A stretch of 64,000 bases of DNA, taken from positions 62,001 to 126,000 of the forward strand of contig NZ_JAAOIW010000014.1 of assembly GCF_011440305.1 (NCBI RefSeq), given 5' to 3'. The DNA comes from Paenibacillus agricola. GTDB taxonomy: Bacteria > Bacillota > Bacilli > Paenibacillales > NBRC-103111. A model generated the notes under the pieces. The model saw nothing but the letters and a program-made list of their open reading frames with translations, had not been told where the DNA came from and searched no databases. Both the position numbers and the translations under genes were made by a program. Shown piece after piece: positions 45,627-53,631 of this stretch. The first letter of the stretch is position 1. The number at the start of each line of letters is the position of its first letter.

Positions 45627-46353
45627 TGCAGTGGTTGCAACAAGAATGACCTCTTCCAGACTACCTGGTAAGGTTTTAATGGAGTTATGTGGGCAACCAT
45701 CATTAGTGCGCTTAATAGAACGTCTTAGGAAATCTAAATATATTCATGAGATCATTATAGCAACAACGATAAATCCTGAGGATGATGTCGTTGTACAAAC
45801 AGCATCCGAACAAAAAGTTCATTGTTATCGTGGAAGTGAAGAAGATGTATTGCAAAGGACTGTAGAAGCAGCCAAGGCATTTGATTCAGAATGGATTGTA
45901 CAAGTTACCAGTGACTGTCCTTTGATTGATGCAGAGGCTATCGATGCTGTTATTCAAAGGATGCTGGAGCAACCTTACCTTGATTATGTTGGAAATCATC
46001 TCGTGCGGACCTATCCACTAGGTTATAGCGTGGAAATTTTCAGAGCAAGTGTGCTGGAGCATGTTGAACAAATAACGAAAGATCCTGCTGATCGTGAACA
46101 CGTTTCTTTGTATTTGTATGAACACCCTGAGGAGTATAAGCTGTCTAACGTTGAGGCTCCTTTTTTTCTTAGGCATCCAGAATATAGATTAACATTAGAC
46201 ACTGAGGATGACTATAAACTTATTAACCAAATTTACAATGCATTGTATACTCACAACCCAGATTTTACTTTGTATGATATTATAAAATACTTGGAAATAA
46301 ACCCTGAGCTAACCCAGATAAATAAGCATATTGAACAGAAGAAAGCTAGATGA
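45613..46353 (+). CDS. SpsF-like cytidylyltransferase (first copy)
   Basis: A 246-residue nucleotidyltransferase resembling SpsF and the CMP-nonulosonate synthetases. The N-terminal ARMTSSRLPGKVL is the nucleotide-binding signature (R-x2-S-x-R-L-P-G-K), followed by EIIIATTINPEDD, the metal-binding VTSDCPLID and the later DPADREHVSLYLYEHPEE. ATG 45613 has GAGG 12 bases upstream; ATG 45601 overlaps it. A second copy lies at 47429. The pair could activate two sugars or a nonulosonate and another monosaccharide with CTP. Confidence 0.82.
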   Translation: MGKINAVVATRMTSSRLPGKVLMELCGQPSLVRLIERLRKSKYIHEIIIATTINPEDDVVVQTASEQKVHCYRGSEEDVLQRTVEAAKAFDSEWIVQVTSDCPLIDAEAIDAVIQRMLEQPYLDYVGNHLVRTYPLGYSVEIFRASVLEHVEQITKDPADREHVSLYLYEHPEEYKLSNVEAPFFLRHPEYRLTLDTEDDYKLINQIYNALYTHNPDFTLYDIIKYLEINPELTQINKHIEQKKAR

Positions 46354-46386
46354 TCCTAATGTTCGCTAGCTCGAGGGGAGATAAAA

Positions 46387-47412
46387 ATGAATTTCTTCAG
46401 AGATAAAAAAATATTAATAATAGGTGGGACAGGCACAATAGGTAAAAGCTTGCTACAGACTGTTTTGATGGGTTGTCCTGAAGTGGTTCGAATTCTAAGC
46501 CGTGATGAACATAAACAATTCGAATTACAACAGCGATATACTGAGTATGATAATATAAGATATCTAATTGGTGATGTTAGAGACCCTGACAGGGTGAATA
46601 GGGCTATGCATGGTATAGATTATGTATTTCATGTCGCCGCTATGAAGCATGTACCTTCTTGTGAATATAATCCATTTGAAGCCGTGCAAACTAATATTAT
46701 AGGTACGCAAAATGTTATACAGGCTTCATTAAACAATGCTGTAAAAAAAACGATCTTTACTAGTACGGACAAGGCTATAGCACCCACGAATACTTATGGA
46801 GCTTCCAAATTAATGGCAGAGAGATTAATAGCTTCAGCACAAAATCAAACGGGTCCCCGCGATACGGTGTTTGCCGCAGTAAGATTTGGTAACGTCATGG
46901 GATCAAGAGGGTCGGTCATTCCTTTGTTCAAATGGCAAATAAGTAACAAACGAGAAGTTACTGTAACAGATCTGGCAATGACACGGTTTATGATGACACT
47001 AAAAGAAGCAACAAATTTAACCGTTGAGGCAATGATAAGGGCATTAGGTGGGGAAGTTTTTGTTCTTAAAATGCCTGTGATCAAGCTAAAAGATCTTGCC
47101 GATGTTATTATAAAGGAAATGGCAGAGAAGCATCAAATTCCATTCAATGATGTAACTATTAAAGAGATTGGGTTAAGGCCTGGAGAAAAAATGTTTGAAG
47201 AGCTTATGACCATTGAAGAAGCCAACAATGCGATAGAGTTACCGGATATGTTTGTGATTCCGAATCATTTTTTGGGAAAGCATCTGGAATATGATGGTGG
47301 AAGGCCGGCCCAGCAAGCGAGCTACAGCTCCCATAATGTTAATCCTATTGGGAGGGCTGAACTAGAAGATATGTTACATGAAAATGATTTGTTCAATCAT
47401 GATGATAGTTAA
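46387..47412 (+). CDS. UDP-N-acetylglucosamine 4,6-dehydratase (PseB/CapE-like SDR)
   Basis: A 341-residue short-chain dehydrogenase. The Rossmann motif is IIGGTGTIGKSLL, ILSRDEHKQFELQQR matches the inverting 4,6-dehydratase family (PseB, FlaA1, CapE), AAMKHVPSCEYNPFEAVQTN is the conserved substrate block and NTYGASKLMAE provides Tyr and Lys of the active site. It likely converts UDP-GlcNAc to the 4-keto-6-deoxy-L-sugar, the first step toward pseudaminic acid. Exact paralogue (PseB versus CapE/FnlA) is uncertain because the C-terminal DMFVIPNHF is not the usual PseB end. AGGGGAG lies upstream of the ATG. Confidence 0.75.
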   Translation: MNFFRDKKILIIGGTGTIGKSLLQTVLMGCPEVVRILSRDEHKQFELQQRYTEYDNIRYLIGDVRDPDRVNRAMHGIDYVFHVAAMKHVPSCEYNPFEAVQTNIIGTQNVIQASLNNAVKKTIFTSTDKAIAPTNTYGASKLMAERLIASAQNQTGPRDTVFAAVRFGNVMGSRGSVIPLFKWQISNKREVTVTDLAMTRFMMTLKEATNLTVEAMIRALGGEVFVLKMPVIKLKDLADVIIKEMAEKHQIPFNDVTIKEIGLRPGEKMFEELMTIEEANNAIELPDMFVIPNHFLGKHLEYDGGRPAQQASYSSHNVNPIGRAELEDMLHENDLFNHDDS

Positions 47413-47428
47413 GGTAGAGTGATACGAA

Positions 47429-48154
47429 ATGAAAACAGTTGTGATTATACAAGCTCGAATGGGCTCTACAAGGTTACCTGGGAAAGTATTAAGAAAACTT
47501 TGCGATCATACAGTGTTAGGGCATGTTCTTTTGAGAACTCAGGCCATACCGAACATTGATGAAGTGATTGTAGCAACGACGGACTTGAGTATGGATGATG
47601 CTATTGAAGAAGAAGCATATAAATACAATAGCAGATGTATACGTGGTAGCGAGAATGATGTGCTATCACGTTATAATCTGGCAGCCATAGAAAGCGGAGC
47701 CAATCATATTATACGTGTAACTTCCGATTGTCCCTTAATTGATCCTGATGTTTGTTCTAGTATTATCTCCAATTATTTGACTCAAGCTGTCGATTATAGC
47801 AGCAACACTATCGAAAGAACTTTTCCTCGTGGGCTGGATGTAGAGGCTTTTACTATGGAGGCTCTGAATAAAGCTAATGATCTAGCATTTAAAGAAGAGT
47901 ATCGTGAGCATGTAACTCCTTTTATATACAGAAATCCTCATTTATTTACTATATCCCAATGGGTAAATAAAACGGATTATTCACATTTTAGATGGACACT
48001 CGATACTATTGAAGATTGGATATTGATTGAGAAGATATATGATCGCTTATATGATCCTAAAGCGTTTTTTTCTTGGCATGATGTGATAGATGAGATGAAA
48101 AGAGATCCGGATTTACCATTAATAAATGCACAGGTTGAGCAAAAGAAAGTGTGA
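47429..48154 (+). CDS. SpsF/PseF-like cytidylyltransferase (second copy)
   Basis: A 241-residue CTP-dependent sugar-activating enzyme. It repeats the same signatures as the first copy: IIQARMGSTRLPGKVLRKL, EVIVATTDLSMDDA, VTSDCPLIDPDV and TIERTFPRGLDVEAF. Placement directly before the PseG homologue suggests that this copy is the one that makes the CMP-nonulosonate used by the Maf transferase. The stop lies just ahead of the pseG ATG. Confidence 0.85.
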   Translation: MKTVVIIQARMGSTRLPGKVLRKLCDHTVLGHVLLRTQAIPNIDEVIVATTDLSMDDAIEEEAYKYNSRCIRGSENDVLSRYNLAAIESGANHIIRVTSDCPLIDPDVCSSIISNYLTQAVDYSSNTIERTFPRGLDVEAFTMEALNKANDLAFKEEYREHVTPFIYRNPHLFTISQWVNKTDYSHFRWTLDTIEDWILIEKIYDRLYDPKAFFSWHDVIDEMKRDPDLPLINAQVEQKKV

Positions 48155-48161
48155 TATAACG

Positions 48162-49244
48162 ATGAAGACAAAGGATAAAATAAGAATTGCGATTAGGGCA
48201 GACTCTTCTATTCATTTAGGGACTGGCCATATAATGAGATGCCTTACATTGGCAGATGAGTTGGAAAAGTTAGAAGGGAAAGTAGTTTTTTTTTGTAGGA
48301 ATCTTCCAGGAAATCTTGGCAGTTATATTAGGGAGAAAAATTATCCCTGTGTTTATATAGATGAAAATCCCAATTTAAGGGAACCGATAGACCCAAATGA
48401 TGACGCTGCTATGACAGTCAACCATCTGCAACTTGGTGATGAATTGTATGATGCAATTATAGTGGATCATTACAGCTTGGATGCGATATGGGAGAAGAGA
48501 ATTTTGCATAAGATTGACAAGTTATTGGTCATAGACGACCTTGCCGACCGTCAACATAGCTGTAGTGTGTTAGTAGACCAGAATCTCTATTTGGATATGG
48601 AAAGCAGGTATGATAATTTAGTTCCTCCGGATTGCAGGAAATTGCTTGGTCCTCAATATGCATTAATAAGAAGCGAGTTTACGGACAATAAGACCCATGT
48701 TAAACCTCGTGACTCAGTAAGACGAGTGTTGGTATGCTTTGGGGGAACTGATCCTGGGAATGAAACATCGAAAGTGATAAATGCTCTTAGCGAAGGAATA
48801 TTTAGAGACTTGTATATCGATGTTGTAATTGGAAAGTATAACCCCCATGGTTCGAGTGTTCAAAAGCTGTGTACATCTCGACCTAAGACAGAACTTCATA
48901 TCCAAGCAAATAACATGAGTGAATTGATGTTGAATAGTGATCTTGCTATATGTTCAGGTGGTACAATTACATGGGAGCGGCTTGCTATGGGATTGCCGGG
49001 AATTACCATTGCCATTGCAGATAACCAGATAGAAATAGCAAGCTCGTTAGATCATTATGGAATAGACCATTATATAGGTCTTTCTCAAATCGTCGATAAA
49101 CAACAAATTCAAAATGGATTGAAAAGATTTATGTCCGGTGAATTAAATGTAGCTGAAGCAAGTCAAAAGGCTATGCAATTTGTGGATGGATTTGGTGCTA
49201 AGATTGTTGCATCTATTTTAATGAATGAGGTATTAAAAAAATGA
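48162..49244 (+). CDS. pseG: UDP-2,4-diacetamido-2,4,6-trideoxy-beta-L-altropyranose hydrolase (PseG/SpsG)
   Basis: A 360-residue GT-B-type hydrolase that removes UDP to release 6-deoxy-AltdiNAc for the synthase. Typical blocks: IRADSSIHLGTGHIMRCLTL (N-terminal nucleotide contact), VIDDLADRQHSC with the acidic metal-free site, LGPQYALIR, VCFGGTDPGN, and AICSGGTITWERLAMGLPGI. ATG 48162 is preferred; a longer frame from 48126 overlaps the previous gene. The stop overlaps the start of the formyltransferase gene by four bases, so the genes are translationally coupled. Confidence 0.9.
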   Translation: MKTKDKIRIAIRADSSIHLGTGHIMRCLTLADELEKLEGKVVFFCRNLPGNLGSYIREKNYPCVYIDENPNLREPIDPNDDAAMTVNHLQLGDELYDAIIVDHYSLDAIWEKRILHKIDKLLVIDDLADRQHSCSVLVDQNLYLDMESRYDNLVPPDCRKLLGPQYALIRSEFTDNKTHVKPRDSVRRVLVCFGGTDPGNETSKVINALSEGIFRDLYIDVVIGKYNPHGSSVQKLCTSRPKTELHIQANNMSELMLNSDLAICSGGTITWERLAMGLPGITIAIADNQIEIASSLDHYGIDHYIGLSQIVDKQQIQNGLKRFMSGELNVAEASQKAMQFVDGFGAKIVASILMNEVLKK

Positions 49245-49819
49245 AAGTTTTATATCTTGGTCCCAAGAGAGAGATGTTAATATCTCATATGGAATTACAA
49301 GGCGATGAAGTGAGACATACTGAAGAAATAATAAGTTTGGAATCTACGATATTAGAGGAAATTGAGTTTATTGTTTCTTTTGGATATAGGCATTTAATTA
49401 AGAGAACGATTATCGACCTTTTCCCTCAAAGAATTATTAATCTACACATTTCCCTCCTACCCTGGAATAAAGGATCAGATCCTAATCTTTGGAGCTTTCT
49501 TGAAGATACCCCTAAAGGAGTTACCATACATTACATTGACTATGGTCTTGACACAGGAGAAATTCTCGTCCAGCAAGAAGTTATAATGGACAATAATGAC
49601 ACACTAAGTTCAAGTTATAATAAGTTAGAGAGCAGCATTGTAGAGTTGTTTAAAAAAGATTGGGTCGGTATAAGAGATTGTCAAATCGCAGCTTACCCCC
49701 AACCAATTGGAGGCAGCATACATCGAATGAAAGATAAAGCTCAATATGAGCAATATTTGACTGAGGGATGGGAAACCCCTATATCAAAATTGGTCGGCAG
49801 AGCTAGAGATATGGATTAA
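49241..49819 (+). CDS. Formyltransferase-domain protein (N-formyltransferase of sugar biosynthesis)
   Basis: A 192-residue protein of the methionyl-tRNA formyltransferase superfamily but lacking the C-terminal tRNA-binding domain. The catalytic Asn-His-Asp set is visible in INLHISLLPWNKGSDPN and DYGLDTGEI. It occupies the place where pseudaminic-acid clusters usually carry the acetyltransferase PseH, of which no GNAT-type candidate is seen here. It may therefore put an N-formyl group on the 4-amino sugar, as proposed for PseJ-type enzymes in some Bacillales. It uses 10-formyl-tetrahydrofolate in characterised relatives. Confidence 0.75.
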   Translation: MKVLYLGPKREMLISHMELQGDEVRHTEEIISLESTILEEIEFIVSFGYRHLIKRTIIDLFPQRIINLHISLLPWNKGSDPNLWSFLEDTPKGVTIHYIDYGLDTGEILVQQEVIMDNNDTLSSSYNKLESSIVELFKKDWVGIRDCQIAAYPQPIGGSIHRMKDKAQYEQYLTEGWETPISKLVGRARDMD

Positions 49820-49837
49820 TAACAGGAGGTGGCAGTA

Positions 49838-50893
49838 TTGTCAAAATCATTTAAGGTAGATACTAAAAGAATAGGAATAGACGCACCTCCATTTATTATT
49901 GCTGAAATGTCAGGTAATCATAATCATTCGTTAGAAAGAGCGTTACAAATTGTCGAAGCTGCTGCTAGCTCTGGGGCCCATGCTCTTAAATTGCAAACCT
50001 ATACAGCAGATACAATGACTCTCGACCTCCAAAGCGAGGACTTTTATATTTCCACTTCTGATTCTTTATGGAAAGGAAAGTCATTATATGAGCTTTATCA
50101 AGAGGCTTATACGCCATGGGAATGGCATAAGCCTATTTTTGATAGGTGCACGGAGCTTGGGATGATCGGTTTCAGTACGCCGTTTGATGAAACGGCTGTT
50201 GATTTCCTTGAGCAACTGGATGTGCCCCTTTATAAGATTGCTTCCTTTGAGAACACAGACATCCCGCTCATCCGTAAGGTGGCCGCTACTGGCAAACCGA
50301 TGATCATTTCTACGGGGATGGCTACAGTGGCAGAGCTGGATGAAACTGTGAGGGCAGCTCGTGAGGCAGGATGTGTGGATATTGTGCTTTTAAAATGCAC
50401 AAGCACCTATCCGGCTACTCCGGAGTTCTCTAACCTAGCGACGATCCCGCATTTGCGCCAGCTGTTTCAATGTGAAGTCGGCTTATCTGACCATACGATG
50501 GGCGTAGGTGCATCCGTAGCTTCTGTTGCGCTTGGAGCTACGGTTATTGAGAAGCACTTTACTTTAAGAAGGGCAGATGGTGGGGTGGATTCGACATTTT
50601 CCTTGGAGCCCGAGGAGCTACAGTCTCTTGTTGTAGAATCAGAGCGTGCATGGCAAGCTATGGGCGTGGTTAGTTATGGCCCATCCGAGCGTGAGAAGCC
50701 ATCGCTTCAATTTCGTCGATCTTTGTATGTAGCCAAGGATATGCAGGCTGGGGAGATATTTACGGCACATAATCTTCGCGCCATACGTCCCGGCTATGGG
50801 TTGCCGCCCAAGCACTTGAGCGAGCTGCTCGGAAAATCCGTTAAGGCCGATGTCCGTAAAGGCACGCCGCTCTCTTGGGATTTACTATTGTAA
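49838..50893 (+). CDS. pseI: Pseudaminic acid synthase (PseI/NeuB family)
   Basis: A 351-residue enzyme condensing a 6-deoxy-diamino hexose with phosphoenolpyruvate to make the nine-carbon acid. NeuB landmarks: FIIAEMSGNHNHSLERAL, GAHALKLQTYTADTMT, CTSTYPATPEFSNL, VGLSDHTMGVGASVASVALG, ATVIEKHFTL, and a C-terminal SAF (antifreeze-like) domain with RRSLYVAKDMQAG. TTG 49838 is preferred because AGGAGG (49824-49829) is eight bases upstream; GTG 49829 overlaps it. GC content rises from about 33% near the start to above 50% in the second half, so the gene looks mosaic. Confidence 0.92.
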   Translation: MSKSFKVDTKRIGIDAPPFIIAEMSGNHNHSLERALQIVEAAASSGAHALKLQTYTADTMTLDLQSEDFYISTSDSLWKGKSLYELYQEAYTPWEWHKPIFDRCTELGMIGFSTPFDETAVDFLEQLDVPLYKIASFENTDIPLIRKVAATGKPMIISTGMATVAELDETVRAAREAGCVDIVLLKCTSTYPATPEFSNLATIPHLRQLFQCEVGLSDHTMGVGASVASVALGATVIEKHFTLRRADGGVDSTFSLEPEELQSLVVESERAWQAMGVVSYGPSEREKPSLQFRRSLYVAKDMQAGEIFTAHNLRAIRPGYGLPPKHLSELLGKSVKADVRKGTPLSWDLLL

Positions 50894-50913
50894 TTTAAAG
50901 GGGATATAAGACC

Positions 50914-51861
50914 ATGAATATTTTATTAACAGGCGGCGCCGGATTTATTGGCAGATGGGTTGCTAAGCGTCTTCTTGAAGAAGGGCATAGCCTCACCATC
51001 CTTGATGACTTGTCCAATGGACGCAAAGATAACCTCGAAGAGCTTATCGACCATCCAGGGCTTAAACGTTTTGTTGTTGGTGACATTAAGGACGAGCAGC
51101 TATTGGCTGAGCTTTTTGATGAAACGGAATTTGAAATTTGCTACCACCTCGGAGCCTCAATTAACGTCCAGGATTCCATAGACGATCCAAGAACGACCTT
51201 TAACAACGATACGATAGGCACGTTCTATGTAATGGAGCAGTGCCGCAAGCACAACACCAAAGTGGTCTTTATGAGTACTTGCATGGTGTATGACCGTTGC
51301 ACGGATGTGACAGGCATTACGGAGCTTCATCCGATCAAGCCAGCTTCACCTTATGCAGGGGCTAAGATCGCCGCTGAAAATATGGTGTTATCTTATTATT
51401 ACGCTTACGGCTTGCCTACGGTAGTTATACGTCCTTTTAATACTTATGGCCCGTTTCAGAAAACAGGCGGTGAAGGCGGGGTTGTGGCGATCTTTATCAA
51501 AAACAAGCTGGCTGGCCTTGATGTGAATATATACGGAGAAGGTACACAGACACGAGATTTATTATATGTAGAGGACTGCGCCCGCTTTGTTGTGGAGTCT
51601 GGTTTCACTGATAAAGTGGATGGACATATTGTAAATGCGGGATTGGGCCGTGATATTTCAGTTAATGATCTGGCGGAGCTAATTGTCGGCGATGCTTCGC
51701 GCATTAAGCATGTCGAGCATATTCACCCGCAAAGCGAGATCCAAAAGCTGCTGTGCAATTACAGCAAGGCTAAGGATTTATTAGGCTGGGAGCCGAAGGT
51801 CACATTGGAAGAAGGCATTGCTTTAACGGAGAAATGGATTCGCACCAGTTATTTAATGTAA
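50914..51861 (+). CDS. NAD-dependent epimerase/dehydratase (GalE-like SDR)
   Basis: A 315-residue extended-SDR sugar enzyme. The Rossmann motif is LLTGGAGFIGRWVA; the catalytic Tyr and Lys are in SPYAGAKIAAE; FMSTCMVYD occupies the place of the Ser/Thr-Thr block, and the absence of the T-D-E triad argues for an epimerase rather than a 4,6-dehydratase. RPFNTYGPFQK and TRDLLYVEDCARF are normal substrate-binding blocks. Its step in the island's pathway is not clear. GGGGATA precedes the ATG. It lies on the GC-richer side of the mosaic boundary, together with pseC. Confidence 0.8.
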   Translation: MNILLTGGAGFIGRWVAKRLLEEGHSLTILDDLSNGRKDNLEELIDHPGLKRFVVGDIKDEQLLAELFDETEFEICYHLGASINVQDSIDDPRTTFNNDTIGTFYVMEQCRKHNTKVVFMSTCMVYDRCTDVTGITELHPIKPASPYAGAKIAAENMVLSYYYAYGLPTVVIRPFNTYGPFQKTGGEGGVVAIFIKNKLAGLDVNIYGEGTQTRDLLYVEDCARFVVESGFTDKVDGHIVNAGLGRDISVNDLAELIVGDASRIKHVEHIHPQSEIQKLLCNYSKAKDLLGWEPKVTLEEGIALTEKWIRTSYLM

Positions 51862-51950
51862 GTGGTATCCAGTTAGGCGATTCGTCTGGGGGCGGGTCGT
51901 TTATTCTCTGAACTTTTCAGCAATAGGACGAAAAACGGAGGCTCGGATGC

Positions 51951-53156
51951 ATGGATAAGCTTGCGCTGTATGGAGGACAACCGGTTCGGAGCCAAATGCT
52001 ATATTATGGTCAGCAATGGATTAATGAAGCGGATATACAAGCTGTATTAAGCAGCTTGACCAGCGGTTTTATTACGCAGGGTCCTGAGATCGACAAGTTC
52101 GAACGGGCTGTTGCCGATTATGTAGGTGTGAAATATGCGGTAGCCTTTTCCAGTGGAACGGCAGCATTGCACGGGGCTTGTTATGCGGCAGGCATTGGTG
52201 CAGGTGATGAGGTCATTACAACGCCGATCACGTTTGTTGCAAGCAGCAATTGTGTGCTGTATCAAGGAGGCACACCTGTATTCGCAGACATTGATCCTCA
52301 TACCTACAACCTGTGCCCAGAAGACACAAAACGTAAAATAACAGCTCGAACCAAAGCGATTATCGCTGTAGATTTCACCGGACAACCGGTACACATGGAG
52401 CCATTCCGGGAGCTGGCTGACCAGCATGGGCTTGTTATTATTCAAGATGCTGCCCATTCTCTGGGTGCTGAGTACGCAGGGAAGAAAGTGGGGACGCTTG
52501 CTGACATGACGATGTTCAGCTTCCATCCGGTTAAGCATGTAACGTCAGCTGAAGGCGGAATGATTGTAACGGATAATGAAGCGTTTTACCAGAAGCTTAT
52601 TCTATTCCGCAGCCATGGAATTACGAAGGAGCCCGAGTTGCTACACCATGACGAAGGACCTTGGTATTACGAAATGCAGGAGCTAGGCTACCATTACCGG
52701 ATGACAGACCTGCAGGCAGCCCTGGGTACGTCGCAAATGGATAGGCTGGATGGCTTCGTAGCCCGCAGACGGGCAATTACTGCCCGTTATACGGAGGCCT
52801 TTGGGGATCTGCCTGGTATCACTGTCCCTTACCAGCATCCGGATGCGAACTCCAGCTGGCATCTATATATTCTTCGGTTTGATCTAAGCTTGTATCCAGC
52901 CGGTAGAAAAGAGTTGTTCCTTGCCTATAGGGCGGAAAATATTGGGGTTCATGTCCACTATATTCCGGTATATAACCAGCCTTATTATGAGGAGCTTGGT
53001 TATGCACAGTCGCAATGTGCCAATGCTGAGGACTACTACCAGGAAGCCCTTACGCTTCCGCTTTACCCCAAGATGTCGGATCGGGACGTAGAGGATGTTA
53101 TTGAAGCGACGAAAAAAATAATCGGATTTTTTTTAGAAAAACCCATTTCCATCTAA
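51951..53156 (+). CDS. pseC: UDP-4-amino-4,6-dideoxy-N-acetyl-beta-L-altrosamine transaminase (PseC)
   Basis: A 401-residue PLP-dependent DegT-type aminotransferase that aminates the product of the PseB-type dehydratase. PseC-like blocks: LSSLTSGFITQGPEIDKFE, AVAFSSGTAALHG, EVITTPITFVASSN, IIQDAAHSLGAEY, the PLP-lysine block FSFHPVKHVTSAEGG, and LFRSHGITKEPELL. CGGAGG lies nine bases before ATG 51951. It is separated from the dehydratase gene by five genes, unlike the pseB-pseC pair of Campylobacter. It ends the island and the flaG promoter starts inside its final bases. Confidence 0.9.
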   Translation: MDKLALYGGQPVRSQMLYYGQQWINEADIQAVLSSLTSGFITQGPEIDKFERAVADYVGVKYAVAFSSGTAALHGACYAAGIGAGDEVITTPITFVASSNCVLYQGGTPVFADIDPHTYNLCPEDTKRKITARTKAIIAVDFTGQPVHMEPFRELADQHGLVIIQDAAHSLGAEYAGKKVGTLADMTMFSFHPVKHVTSAEGGMIVTDNEAFYQKLILFRSHGITKEPELLHHDEGPWYYEMQELGYHYRMTDLQAALGTSQMDRLDGFVARRRAITARYTEAFGDLPGITVPYQHPDANSSWHLYILRFDLSLYPAGRKELFLAYRAENIGVHVHYIPVYNQPYYEELGYAQSQCANAEDYYQEALTLPLYPKMSDRDVEDVIEATKKIIGFFLEKPISI

Positions 53157-53181
53157 TGTAATCTTATTTTTTAGCCGATAA
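53154..53181 (+). promoter_or_regulatory. Predicted SigD promoter of the flaG-fliD-fliS-fliT operon
   Basis: TAAT (53154-53157), 16-bp spacer, GCCGATAA (53174-53181), matching the motility sigma factor pattern at ten of twelve positions. It lies right after pseC and 30 bases before flaG. Confidence 0.7.
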
Positions 53182-53210
53182 GGATTATAAAGAGTGTTGG
53201 AGGGATTAGC

Positions 53211-53609
53211 ATGGAAGCAAATTTCACTACAACAGGGATGTCAAATTATGGGGTAACACCGAGTTCTCCAGCACAAGCTCCAGTTAAAAGTACAAGCGAT
53301 AGTATGGTCGAATCGTCTATGGCCAATATTCAGTCAGTCAGGGATATGAAGTCGGCTGAGTCCAGAGGAGAGCATGTCTCTGTCAGTGATGAACAGCTTA
53401 TTAAAGCGATTGACCGTGCAATTAAGGCGGTTGAGGGCAGTGTAACTTCTCTGGAGTTCTCTATTCACACGAAAACCAACCGAATTATGGTTAAGGTATT
53501 AGAGAAAGACACTGGGAGAATCATTCGTGAGATTCCACCTGAGAAGACCATGGATATGGTAGCCAAGCTTTGGGAATTGGCAGGTATTATGGTAGACGAG
53601 CGAAGATAA
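53211..53609 (+). CDS. flaG: Flagellar protein FlaG
   Basis: A 132-residue protein that influences filament length. The C-terminal half holds the FlaG core: LIKAIDRAIKAVEGSVTSLE, FSIHTKTNRIMVKVLEKDTG, IIREIPPEKTMDMVAKLWEL. The N-terminal half is polar and variable. GGAGGG lies ten bases before the ATG. It opens the flaG-fliD-fliS-fliT operon that in B. subtilis directly follows hag; here the glycosylation island is inserted between. Confidence 0.92.
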   Translation: MEANFTTTGMSNYGVTPSSPAQAPVKSTSDSMVESSMANIQSVRDMKSAESRGEHVSVSDEQLIKAIDRAIKAVEGSVTSLEFSIHTKTNRIMVKVLEKDTGRIIREIPPEKTMDMVAKLWELAGIMVDERR

Positions 53610-53631
53610 AGGTAAAGGCAGGTGAAGCGTT

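Noticed and set aside
50914-51861. LegB-type 4,6-dehydratase
   Set aside because: The T-D-E dehydratase triad is missing (MSTCMVYD), so an epimerase is more likely; a legionaminic pathway is not supported by this gene.
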